The position numbers and the translations under genes were made by a program. This document shows positions 1 to 5,710 of a stretch of DNA of 5,855 nt, piece by piece. Position 1 is the stretch's first letter; the number at the start of each line of letters is the position of its first letter. Under the pieces are notes generated by a model. The model searched no databases. It saw nothing but the letters and a program-made list of their open reading frames with translations, and was not told the DNA's origin. Source of the stretch: Syntrophomonadaceae bacterium. Lineage in GTDB: Bacteria; Bacillota; Dethiobacteria; DTU022. The stretch covers positions 1 through 5,855 of the forward strand of contig PWSG01000034.1 of assembly GCA_003564055.1 (NCBI GenBank), given 5' to 3'.

Positions 1-39
1 CAAAAGCTGATGCTAAAAGTCAATACAATCGGTGGGCCA

Positions 40-67
40 AGAAAAAATTTATTCTTCTATTTTTTCT
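40..67 (-). terminator. Weak AT-rich inverted repeat after rex
   Basis: Arms at 40-48 and 59-67 (AGAAAAAAT against ATTTTTTCT) are perfectly complementary over 9 bp with a 10-base loop. It starts 18 bases beyond the rex stop codon on the minus strand. The stem is almost all A-T and there is no separate U-run after it, so it is a poor intrinsic terminator. It may only be a chance product of AT-rich spacer DNA. No better terminator is visible between rex and the window edge. Confidence 0.25.
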
Positions 68-84
68 GCTTTTTGACTTACCAT

Positions 85-780
85 TTATTCAATAAGAAAA
101 GTTTTTGAGTTTTTTTTTGCCTTTATTTCTTTTTTTAGTCTTTCGTTACGCTCTTCTTCAGCCGAACTGTAATAAATCAGGCTTTGCAGCTCAATTGTTA
201 AGTCTGCATTATGGACATGAACATCTTCAGGAACATTTAGTTTAACGGGCGCAAAATTGAGAATTGCTTTAATGCCATGTTTGGTAACAAGGTCGACAGC
301 TTCCTGGGCTGCAGCAGCAGGCACAGCAATGACAGCTACTTTAATGCCATTTTCCGTAATAAACTGCGGCGCTTCATTAACATCAAGGATTTCAATACCG
401 TCAATTCTTTTGCCAACCAGGCGACTGTCATGATCAAAGGCAGCGGTGACATTTACATAAGGATTCTTTGAAGAGTTATAGCGGGTCAGGGCTGTCCCCA
501 GGTTTCCCGCACCTATAACTATCGTATCTATTTTTTTATCGAGACCAATAATCTTTTTTATTTTTTCCCTGAGATATACCGTATTATAACCTGCACCACG
601 TGTTCCAAAAGCCCCGAAATAAGCAAGATCTTTACGAATTTGTTCGGCGGTAAAGCCCGATTCGGCGCTTAGTTCTTTGGACGAAATCATATCTACCCTG
701 CGCTGAATTAATTGATCCAAAATGCGCAGATACACCGGTAATCTTTTAATCACAGATTTTGAAATATTACGTGCAGGCAT
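85..780 (-). CDS. rex: Redox-sensing transcriptional repressor Rex
   Basis: Rex is a cytoplasmic homodimeric repressor that binds operators when NADH is low and releases them when NADH rises, controlling fermentation and respiration genes in Gram-positive bacteria. The 231-residue product shows the family layout. An N-terminal winged-helix domain (about 1-77) contains SGFTAEQIRKDLAYFG and the wing GTRGAGY. A Rossmann NAD(H)-binding domain follows, with GAGNLG at 90-95, acidic D116 after the second strand, and the AVPA turn near 152-155. The domain-swap helix DLTIELQSLIYYS is at about 193-205. The ATG at 780 is chosen because GGAGGT lies six bases upstream and MPARNISKSVIKRLPVYLR is a typical Rex N-terminus. 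An in-frame extension to 873 overlaps the upstream gene and has no family resemblance. The Lys/Glu-rich tail after residue 206 makes the protein somewhat longer than the usual 210-215 residues. It is the last gene in the co-directional row; a weak promoter of its own may lie in the 52-bp gap upstream. Confidence 0.96.
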   Translation of the reverse strand: MPARNISKSVIKRLPVYLRILDQLIQRRVDMISSKELSAESGFTAEQIRKDLAYFGAFGTRGAGYNTVYLREKIKKIIGLDKKIDTIVIGAGNLGTALTRYNSSKNPYVNVTAAFDHDSRLVGKRIDGIEILDVNEAPQFITENGIKVAVIAVPAAAAQEAVDLVTKHGIKAILNFAPVKLNVPEDVHVHNADLTIELQSLIYYSSAEEERNERLKKEIKAKKNSKTFLIE

Positions 781-799
781 TAATTTACCTCCAATTTGG

Positions 800-827
800 T
801 ATATAGCGCAAACAGCGATTATTTCAA
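800..827 (-). promoter_or_regulatory. Candidate rex promoter
   Basis: On the minus strand TTGAAA (822-827, five of six matches to the -35 consensus) is followed after 16 bases by TATATA (800-805, four of six matches to the -10). Transcription would begin near 794, just ahead of the GGAGGT site of rex. The gap is AT-rich, so a chance match is possible, and rex could equally be read through from the polyprenyl synthase gene. Confidence 0.3.
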
Positions 828-832
828 TTGTT

Positions 833-1786
833 CTATTTTTTGCGCAACAATAAATTACGGGCCAGCTGTTCAAGCACTTTGCTTTTTTCCCGGTTAACAG
901 GTTGCAGTTTGTTTATAATAGCTTCAGATTTTCTTGCATGCTCTTCGGCTTTACGATAAGTGTAGGCAGGACCGTCCCCTTCCAGGACCGCCTGGGCCAC
1001 TGCCCCAAAATCGTTCCCAGAAACATCATTATTATTATTAAGAAGCTTGTTAATACTATCTTCTTCAGATTTCTGGTTGGTTGTCCTGATCAGGGGCAGC
1101 GTAATAACCCTGTTATTTAAATCACCATAGCGAGGTTTTCCAGTTAAATTGCCTTCACCTGTATAGTCAAGCAAATCATCGATCAACTGGAAAGCTATCC
1201 CGAGATTGTAACCAAAATCAGACCACAGCATCTGTTCCCTGTAACTGTCTCCCCCGAGAAGGCTTCCAGCCTGGCAGCAGCCGGCAAAGAAAGAAGCGCT
1301 TTTTTTTCCAATCCACTTAAAATATCGTTCTTCCATATCCGGTGAGATTGTGTCGGCAAAAGCCTGCTCTACCTCGCCTTCAGCCATATTCTGGACAATA
1401 TTAACAACAATGTTCATCAGGCGCCATTCTTCGTAGCCGACCAGCATTTTAAAAGCCTGACTTAACAGGTAATCACCGCTTAATACGGAAATTTTATTAC
1501 TCCACCTGATATGAACCGAATCTTTACCCCTGCGGGTAGATGCATGGTCAATCACATCATCGTGCAGGAGGGAGGCTGTGTGCATTAATTCAAAAGCCGC
1601 TGCTGCATCAACAAGATCCAGCAGGTCCTGGTTATTTCGATATGCTGCTATAAGAAAAAGAGCCGGGCGGATTCTTTTTCCGGAACCGTTAAAAATATAA
1701 TCACCGACTTCATTAATTTCAGGACCTGAAGCTTCAACAACCTGCTTGAGCCGATCATCTACGAGAGCTAACTCTTTTTCGATCAT
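833..1786 (-). CDS. Trans-polyprenyl diphosphate synthase (heptaprenyl-type, component II-like)
   Basis: This enzyme adds isopentenyl diphosphate units to an allylic primer to make the long side chain of menaquinone or a related lipid carrier. The 317-residue all-helical product shows every hallmark of the family. GKRIRP (36-41) is the substrate-binding loop. The first aspartate-rich motif is DDVID (76-80) with RRG after it, and the second is QLIDDLLDY (200-208, D203, D204, D207). GKP and TLPLI follow at 216-233. The residues just before the first Asp motif are small (A71, S72), which in this family permits long products. Exact chain length, and any need for a HepS-type partner (none is seen here), cannot be read from sequence. 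The ATG at 1786 is the conservative start but has no good Shine-Dalgarno. An AGGGG ten bases before an in-frame CTG at 1804 could give six more residues (LEFKWD) that fit the family. The frame stays open to 1987, overlapping the upstream gene, but that extension is unlike the family. The 109-bp gap upstream shows no clear promoter or terminator. Confidence 0.92.
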   Translation of the reverse strand: MIEKELALVDDRLKQVVEASGPEINEVGDYIFNGSGKRIRPALFLIAAYRNNQDLLDLVDAAAAFELMHTASLLHDDVIDHASTRRGKDSVHIRWSNKISVLSGDYLLSQAFKMLVGYEEWRLMNIVVNIVQNMAEGEVEQAFADTISPDMEERYFKWIGKKSASFFAGCCQAGSLLGGDSYREQMLWSDFGYNLGIAFQLIDDLLDYTGEGNLTGKPRYGDLNNRVITLPLIRTTNQKSEEDSINKLLNNNNDVSGNDFGAVAQAVLEGDGPAYTYRKAEEHARKSEAIINKLQPVNREKSKVLEQLARNLLLRKK

Positions 1787-1895
1787 ATCCCATTTAAATT
1801 CCAGTTTATAATATCCCCTATCTTTTATAATATTTGATCTGGTGTTAAAACACTTTTTCGACAAGCCTAAAACAAAACCCTTTTCAGTGCTGCAT

Positions 1896-2474
1896 CTACC
1901 GAGAAAAAAAAGATTTTTGCACAATAACCAGTTCAGGAGATCCGCTGCTTTTGTTAAGATAATTGTAGTGCAAAACAGTGTATTCAAATGATGAAAGCCG
2001 GCTGAAAACCGGTATTAATCCTTCTTTTTCAATTTTGCCTTCTTTGTGGCCCGGATAAAGAACTACGGTAATAATTCCTCCAGGCTGAAGTAACGCAAGG
2101 GCTTGATGAAAACTTTGCAAGGTTGTATCAAGCATGGTAGTTATAGCGCTGCTGGCGCCCGGTAAATAACCAAGATTATACATGACGACGGACACCGTTT
2201 CATTTACATGCCCCGCTATTTTTTCATGACCGGCCTCAACCAGCGATACCCATTGATTTAAATTTTGTTCTTTAAGCTTTTCGGCAGTACGAAAGAGGGC
2301 CTCTTCCTGGATATCAAAAGAATAAACTCGGCCGCTGGGACCTGTTTTTAAGGCTAAAAAAATTGTATCTAAACCGTTTCCTGCGGTTGCATCAATAACA
2401 GTGTCGCCCGCTCGGATAACCTGGCTTACCGCCTGATGAGCAAGTTCAGTTATCTTATGGAATAAGAACAACAC
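1896..2474 (-). CDS. mnmM: tRNA 5-aminomethyl-2-thiouridine methyltransferase, MnmM/YtqB family
   Basis: A class I SAM-dependent methyltransferase of 192 residues, the usual size for the YtqB family (Pfam rRNA_methylase). The B. subtilis relative YtqB was shown to be MnmM, which converts nm5(s2)U34 to mnm5(s2)U34 at the tRNA wobble position; older annotations call it an rRNA methylase. Visible motifs are DATAGNG (28-34, SAM-binding motif I), FDIQ (53-56, with the acidic residue that holds the SAM ribose), the family signature NLGYLPG (100-106), and LLQPGG with YPGH (128-143). The usual GGD after LPG is replaced by ASS (107-109). The start is GTG at 2474, placed by GGGGTGA, which ends three bases upstream; the next codon, TTG, is an alternative. 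It begins 12 bp after the ylxP stop, so co-transcription is very likely. Function is inferred by family; it would act after MnmE/MnmG, which are not in the window. Confidence 0.88.
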   Translation of the reverse strand: MLFLFHKITELAHQAVSQVIRAGDTVIDATAGNGLDTIFLALKTGPSGRVYSFDIQEEALFRTAEKLKEQNLNQWVSLVEAGHEKIAGHVNETVSVVMYNLGYLPGASSAITTMLDTTLQSFHQALALLQPGGIITVVLYPGHKEGKIEKEGLIPVFSRLSSFEYTVLHYNYLNKSSGSPELVIVQKSFFSR

Positions 2475-2486
2475 ACTTCACCCCGC

Positions 2487-2783
2487 TTAGTAAATTTCGA
2501 CGCGGGATGATATAATTTCAACACTATCTTCCAGCTCAATAAAAGTATATATTTTTTGAATGATGCTGTCTGCGCCTCCCCCGTTGTGACACACAACGGC
2601 CATACCCAGCTCAGCACGCTGCCAGAGATTCTGCTGGTTTCCCACTTCTGAAACCGAAATATTAAAACGATTACGCAGGCGCTGTATTATGCTTTTTAAT
2701 ACCTGGCGCTTACCTTTTAGTGAGGTTTTGCCAGGGATATGCAGTTCTAAAACACAAATGGCAACGCGAAAAAGTTCCACCAC
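2487..2783 (-). CDS. ylxP: YlxP family protein (DUF503)
   Basis: A small 98-residue protein of the DUF503 family, close to the usual 90-95 residues, with a predicted ferredoxin-like alpha/beta fold. Family signatures are clear: HIPGKTSLKGKRQVLKSI near the N-terminus (15-32), NRFNISVSEV (38-47), then LWQRAELGMAVV (53-64). No biochemical role is firmly established. In Bacillus the gene lies in the nusA-infB-rbfA region, which suggests a link to ribosomes or RNA. The start is GTG at 2783, only six bases after the stop of the radical SAM gene. The next codon is also GTG (2780) and has better spacing (five bases) from AAGG, so the true protein may be one residue shorter. Tight spacing on both sides puts it in an operon with the radical SAM and mnmM genes. 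Confidence 0.88.
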   Translation of the reverse strand: MVELFRVAICVLELHIPGKTSLKGKRQVLKSIIQRLRNRFNISVSEVGNQQNLWQRAELGMAVVCHNGGGADSIIQKIYTFIELEDSVEIISSRVEIY

Positions 2784-2789
2784 CTTACT

Positions 2790-3932
2790 TTATATGAATC
2801 TAAGCATCAGTTGCTTCATATACTGGGCAACAGTTAAACCCTTATCCTGCAGTTGTTTATAAAGACGCTCCACCGAGCTGTTTAAAGAGTCATTTTGCAT
2901 ATCATCCATCGTCCTGTAATAACCTGTCCTTCTGCCAAGACAAAATCGTTCTCGCTCGGCAGCAGGTAATGATAAGTAACGATCTATTACTTTTAGCATT
3001 TTCTCTTTATCTTCCGGTAATTTGCCACTTACATCTTCAAGCAAATTTAAGATGTGATCGCTGTAAAAATAACTATCAATGCCCTGCAGGTTTTCTATAA
3101 ATAGCTTTTCTTCCCTGACGACATCGTCATCAACCATTACCTTAAATTCTCCACTTTGCACCTTTTCATAAAGAAGACTTGCCGCAGGCACAGCCAGGGT
3201 ACGTACCCTTATAAAATCAGGATTAATTTCGTTTAATGCTGAAGCTGAATCAAGGGCATGTTGACGCCACCATTTTTCCCCGCCAAGACCTAGGATAACA
3301 TATTCACTTAAAGACAAACCTGCCGATTTTACCCTTTTCCCTGCATCAACCTGCTGGGTATATGTTACACCTTTTTTCATGTAGTCAAGTACTTCGTTAT
3401 TTCCGCTCTCCATACCAACGTGAATACGGCCTAAGCCGGCTTTTTTAAGCCTGGCAAGATCATCGACAGAACGGCGAAGCAGTGTTCTCGAGCGGGCATA
3501 GGTTGTAATGCGCCTTATCGAAGGAAATTTTTCAGTTAACGTTTCCAATATTTCAACAAGCTGATCAACAGGCAGCAAAAGGCTGTCGCCATCCTGCAGG
3601 AAAACATTTTCTCCGCCACCATAGAGCCATAAGGCAACCTGGAATAGCTCCGGGTTCCGGGACTGAACCTGTACCGCTACCTGGCGGTTTATTTCTCCGC
3701 CAAACCCGCTCGATAAAGATATTTTTTTTATCTTATCTGCCGCCTTTTCGAGCTCCTCTATATCACTTTTTATCTCTTCGATGCTGCGCTTGCTAAATTT
3801 TTCTTTCTTATATACCGGGCAAAACAAGCAGCGATTCCAGGGGCAGTTACGGGTTAGCCGCAGCAGCAGGCTGTCAGCTTCGCTTGGGGGGCGGATCGGG
3901 CCCTGTTCATAATTGGGTCTGTTAGCAAACAT
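2790..3932 (-). CDS. Radical SAM protein of unknown function with CX4CX2C cluster motif
   Basis: A 380-residue cytoplasmic radical SAM enzyme. The [4Fe-4S] cluster cysteines appear to be C30, C35 and C38 in RNCPWNRCLFCP, which is CX4CX2C rather than the usual CX3CX2C. Other features fit an Elp3/HemN-type radical SAM core: GGGENVFLQDGDSLLLP (105-121), TTYARSRTLL (143-152) and the SAM-ribose motif GMESGNNEVLDYMKKGVT (173-190). EYVILGLGGE (210-219) forms a late strand and turn. The only later cysteine is C331, so no auxiliary cluster is indicated, and no B12-binding, acetyltransferase or TRAM domain is seen. The start is ATG at 3932 with AGGAGGT five bases upstream, a strong site. It is the first gene of a tight operon with ylxP and mnmM, suggesting an RNA-related job, but this is inference from position only. 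Substrate and reaction are not recognised. Confidence 0.87.
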   Translation of the reverse strand: MFANRPNYEQGPIRPPSEADSLLLRLTRNCPWNRCLFCPVYKKEKFSKRSIEEIKSDIEELEKAADKIKKISLSSGFGGEINRQVAVQVQSRNPELFQVALWLYGGGENVFLQDGDSLLLPVDQLVEILETLTEKFPSIRRITTYARSRTLLRRSVDDLARLKKAGLGRIHVGMESGNNEVLDYMKKGVTYTQQVDAGKRVKSAGLSLSEYVILGLGGEKWWRQHALDSASALNEINPDFIRVRTLAVPAASLLYEKVQSGEFKVMVDDDVVREEKLFIENLQGIDSYFYSDHILNLLEDVSGKLPEDKEKMLKVIDRYLSLPAAERERFCLGRRTGYYRTMDDMQNDSLNSSVERLYKQLQDKGLTVAQYMKQLMLRFI

Positions 3933-3982
3933 AGCAGACCTCCTAAATTAAATATAGATAATCAAATGGGTTTTTTTCAGTA

Positions 3983-4006
3983 AAGGGCACAGCAAACTGT
4001 GCCCTT
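3983..4006 (-). terminator. Perfect 10-bp hairpin after the response regulator gene
   Basis: AAGGGCACAG (3983-3992) and CTGTGCCCTT (3997-4006) form a perfect stem closed by a four-base loop, starting 39 bases past the regulator stop codon. Read on the minus strand the stem is followed by TACTG and then A residues, so the U-run is limited to the UUU around the stem base. The position fits a terminator that separates the two-component pair from the radical SAM operon. The poor U-tail means read-through or an RNA-protecting role is possible. Confidence 0.6.
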
Positions 4007-4015
4007 AAAGTATCT

Positions 4016-4044
4016 TTTATAATAATTTCAAATTAACCTGTCGG
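4016..4044 (-). promoter_or_regulatory. Candidate promoter upstream of the hairpin and radical SAM operon
   Basis: On the minus strand CCGACA (4039-4044, four of six -35 matches) and TATAAA (4016-4021, five of six -10 matches) are exactly 17 bases apart. Transcription would start near 4009, so the hairpin at 3983-4006 would form the very 5' end of the message. No better promoter is visible between that hairpin and the radical SAM start. The region is AT-rich and the -35 is weak, so this is tentative. Confidence 0.25.
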
Positions 4045-4045
4045 T

Positions 4046-4417
4046 TTAAAACTCAGGAAGGTAGCCCTTTAATACATCCCATAGTTCCTGCGGTTTAAAA
4101 GGCTTGGTCATGTAATTATCTGCCCCGAGCTCCATCGCCCTCTGCCTGTCTGCTTCTTCCGCTTTAGCAGTAAGGACAACAATCGGTATACTGCTTGTTT
4201 CCTTATTCCCTTTCAAAGTTTTCAGCACCTCAAAACCATCAACTTTGGGCATCAGAAGATCCAACAAAATCAGGTCTGGGTGTTCTCTTTTCACCGAGTT
4301 AAGAGCTTCTTCACCATCTTCGACAACTTCTACATCATAGCCTACAGCATCGAGGCAGGTACGTACGCCAAGAATAACATTTTTTTCGTCCTCTGCAAGC
4401 AGAACTTTTTTACCCAT
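4046..4417 (-). CDS. Single-domain (receiver-only) response regulator
   Basis: A 123-residue CheY-like receiver with nothing after it. All working residues are present: acidic pair D10/E11, phospho-acceptor D53 in LILLDLLMP, switch T83 in VVLTAKA, aromatic Y102 and K105 in YMTKPF. It ends at the last receiver helix (ELWDVLKGYLPEF), so there is no DNA-binding, enzymatic or RNA-binding output domain, and it must act by protein contact or as a phosphorelay shuttle. It begins four bases after the kinase stop, and its GGAGG site lies in the final Glu-Gly-Gly codons of the kinase, indicating translational coupling. Its partner is therefore almost certainly the adjacent kinase; the downstream target is unknown. 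A perfect hairpin follows the gene. Confidence 0.95.
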   Translation of the reverse strand: MGKKVLLAEDEKNVILGVRTCLDAVGYDVEVVEDGEEALNSVKREHPDLILLDLLMPKVDGFEVLKTLKGNKETSSIPIVVLTAKAEEADRQRAMELGADNYMTKPFKPQELWDVLKGYLPEF

Positions 4418-4420
4418 TTT

Positions 4421-5536
4421 TTAACCTCCTTCTTGTTCCGTATCCGGGAGTGTTACAGATTCGTTGCCATGGTATACAGGATAGGTAAAGGTAAAGGTTG
4501 TTCCCTTCCCTACCTCACTGTCAACCCATATTTCGCCACCGTGAGCCATAACAATATCTTTTGCAATCGCAAGGCCAAGGCCGACTCCACCGGTTCCTTT
4601 ACGTCCCGGACCACTTACCTGGACATATTTGCGAAATATTTTATCCAGATGTTCTTTAGGAATTCCACTGCCCGTATCCTGAACAGAGAAAAAGAGGCGC
4701 TTGCCGCGCTGCCTGACCCGAACAGTAATTGTTCCGTTCTGCTCAGTATAGCGCAGGGCATTTCCAACCAGGTTAGTCAGAACCCAGACGGATTTATTAA
4801 AATCGGCTGCCACCGGCGGCAGCTCAGGAGGCAGGTCGGTAATCAGTTCAACACCCTGCTGTTCAGCCTGAACCCTAAGGGGACGGACTGCTTCCTGGAC
4901 CAGGTCATTGACATCGGTCGGTTCAGCTTCAACATAAATAGTACCGGACTCGATACGGGAAAGTTCCATCAGGTTGTCAATTAACCTGCTCAGTCTTTCA
5001 CAATCAGAACCAATAGCCTCTAAAACTTCTTTTCCCCTGGGGGTAAGATCGCCAAGCATCCCTTCTTTTAGCATTTCAACACCAACAATAATCGTCGTCA
5101 AAGGTGTGCGAAATTCATGTGAGACAATTGAAACAAAGTCTGACTTTATTTTTTCCATTTCATGGAAACGAGTCACATCGGTTAGCTGGACCAAGGCACC
5201 CCAAAGCTTATCTTCATGAAAAACAGGATTGATAGCAATCTTGAAAAAATAGCGCTCATCATGGCGTTTTATTTTCACCGATGATTCCTCATAAGAGGTT
5301 TTTAGCGCTGTCTGCTGTTCGAAAACTTCCGTTAGCAGATCATCAAGTTTTGTAATTGCAGTTAATTCAGTTATTTTAACACCTTTAGCTTTTTGAAAGT
5401 TTGTATGGAAAAATTCTTCAGCTACCTGATTTAACCAAATAACTTCCATCTTCTTGTCAACTATAAATACAGAATCAGCAAGATTATTGGCAATTGTATC
5501 CAGGTTAACTGGCTCCGGTAATTTACTCAAAACCAC
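4421..5536 (-). CDS. Soluble PAS-domain sensor histidine kinase
   Basis: A 371-residue kinase that would autophosphorylate on H140 and pass the phosphate to D53 of the adjacent regulator. The order is a PAS domain (about 12-127, with DSVFIVDKKMEVIWLNQVAEEFF and a WGALVQLTDVT end), a HisKA dimerisation domain (about 130-198, H-box VSHEFRTPLTT), and a HATPase domain (about 205-355). The HATPase has the N-box NLVGNALRYT (255-264), G1 DTGSGIP (287-293), F-box IFRKY and G2 GTGGVGLGLA (314-323). There is no signal peptide or membrane helix, so it senses an internal cue through the PAS domain; the ligand cannot be read from sequence. The start taken is GTG at 5536 with AAGG five bases upstream; an in-frame TTG at 5530 is an alternative. 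A good extended -10 promoter lies about 60 bases upstream, so the kinase-regulator pair is probably its own transcription unit. Confidence 0.95.
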   Translation of the reverse strand: MVLSKLPEPVNLDTIANNLADSVFIVDKKMEVIWLNQVAEEFFHTNFQKAKGVKITELTAITKLDDLLTEVFEQQTALKTSYEESSVKIKRHDERYFFKIAINPVFHEDKLWGALVQLTDVTRFHEMEKIKSDFVSIVSHEFRTPLTTIIVGVEMLKEGMLGDLTPRGKEVLEAIGSDCERLSRLIDNLMELSRIESGTIYVEAEPTDVNDLVQEAVRPLRVQAEQQGVELITDLPPELPPVAADFNKSVWVLTNLVGNALRYTEQNGTITVRVRQRGKRLFFSVQDTGSGIPKEHLDKIFRKYVQVSGPGRKGTGGVGLGLAIAKDIVMAHGGEIWVDSEVGKGTTFTFTYPVYHGNESVTLPDTEQEGG

Positions 5537-5598
5537 ACCTGCCTTTCTTTCAGAATATTGTGAAGTATAGTGAAATAATTATAACGTTTCGTTTTGTA

Positions 5599-5627
5599 AT
5601 TATACCATCATCAGTAGGACTTGAAAA
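5599..5627 (-). promoter_or_regulatory. Extended -10 promoter for the histidine kinase-regulator operon
   Basis: On the minus strand a perfect TATAAT (5599-5604) is preceded by TGG, giving the TGn extended -10. A -35-like TTTTCA (5622-5627, four of six matches) lies 17 bases upstream. Transcription would start near 5592, giving a leader of about 55 bases before the GTG start. It sits between the upstream terminator and the kinase gene, where a SigA-type promoter is expected. Confidence 0.7.
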
Positions 5628-5662
5628 GCTTTTGGAAGGCATATTGGCAGCTGTGAAAAGTT

Positions 5663-5685
5663 AAGCCCCCTGGAAACGGGGGCTT
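5663..5685 (-). terminator. GC-rich hairpin terminator of the gene entering from the right
   Basis: AAGCCCCC (5663-5670) and GGGGGCTT (5678-5685) form a perfect 8-bp stem with a seven-base loop. It starts 25 bases after the stop codon of the truncated right-end gene. On the minus strand it is followed by AACTTTTC, a short, imperfect U-run. A second pair of arms, CTGTGAAA (5651-5658) and TTTCACAG (5692-5699), encloses it and could extend the structure beyond a bulge. Confidence 0.75.
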
Positions 5686-5710
5686 TGAAAATTTCACAGA
5701 CAAATGTTTT

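Noticed and set aside
781..873. N-terminal extension of rex to an upstream ATG
   Set aside because: It overlaps the end of the polyprenyl synthase gene, and the ATG at 780 has a strong GGAGGT site and a typical Rex N-terminus.
1028..1040. (ATT)4 repeat as a microsatellite
   Set aside because: Only four units, coding for four Asn residues in a variable loop of the polyprenyl synthase; too short to call a meaningful repeat.
277..1120. Plus-strand open frames at 277-471 and 902-1120
   Set aside because: Both are antisense to rex and the polyprenyl synthase, are short, and have no recognisable motif.
1300..1307. A8 run in the polyprenyl synthase as a programmed frameshift site
   Set aside because: The reading frame is intact with full family motifs on both sides, and no stimulatory structure or alternative product is evident.
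1842..1853. Palindrome GTGTTAAAACAC as a Rex operator upstream of the polyprenyl synthase
   Set aside because: The arms GTGTT/AACAC are only two bases apart; known Rex sites have TTGTGAA or TTGTTAA arms with four central bases. It may still be a site for another regulator.
1787..1987. 67-residue N-terminal extension of the polyprenyl synthase
   Set aside because: It overlaps the methyltransferase gene by 92 bases, lacks family similarity, and would make the protein far longer than its relatives.
4280..4984. 234-residue plus-strand open frame
   Set aside because: It lies opposite the kinase and regulator genes, whose motifs are complete; its product is Phe/Asn/Ser-rich with no domain, and it starts and ends inside those genes. 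It is an antisense shadow.
5558..5574. TTGTGAAGTATAGTGAA as a Rex operator before the kinase
   Set aside because: The left half matches a Rex half-site, but the right half is a direct, not an inverted, repeat.
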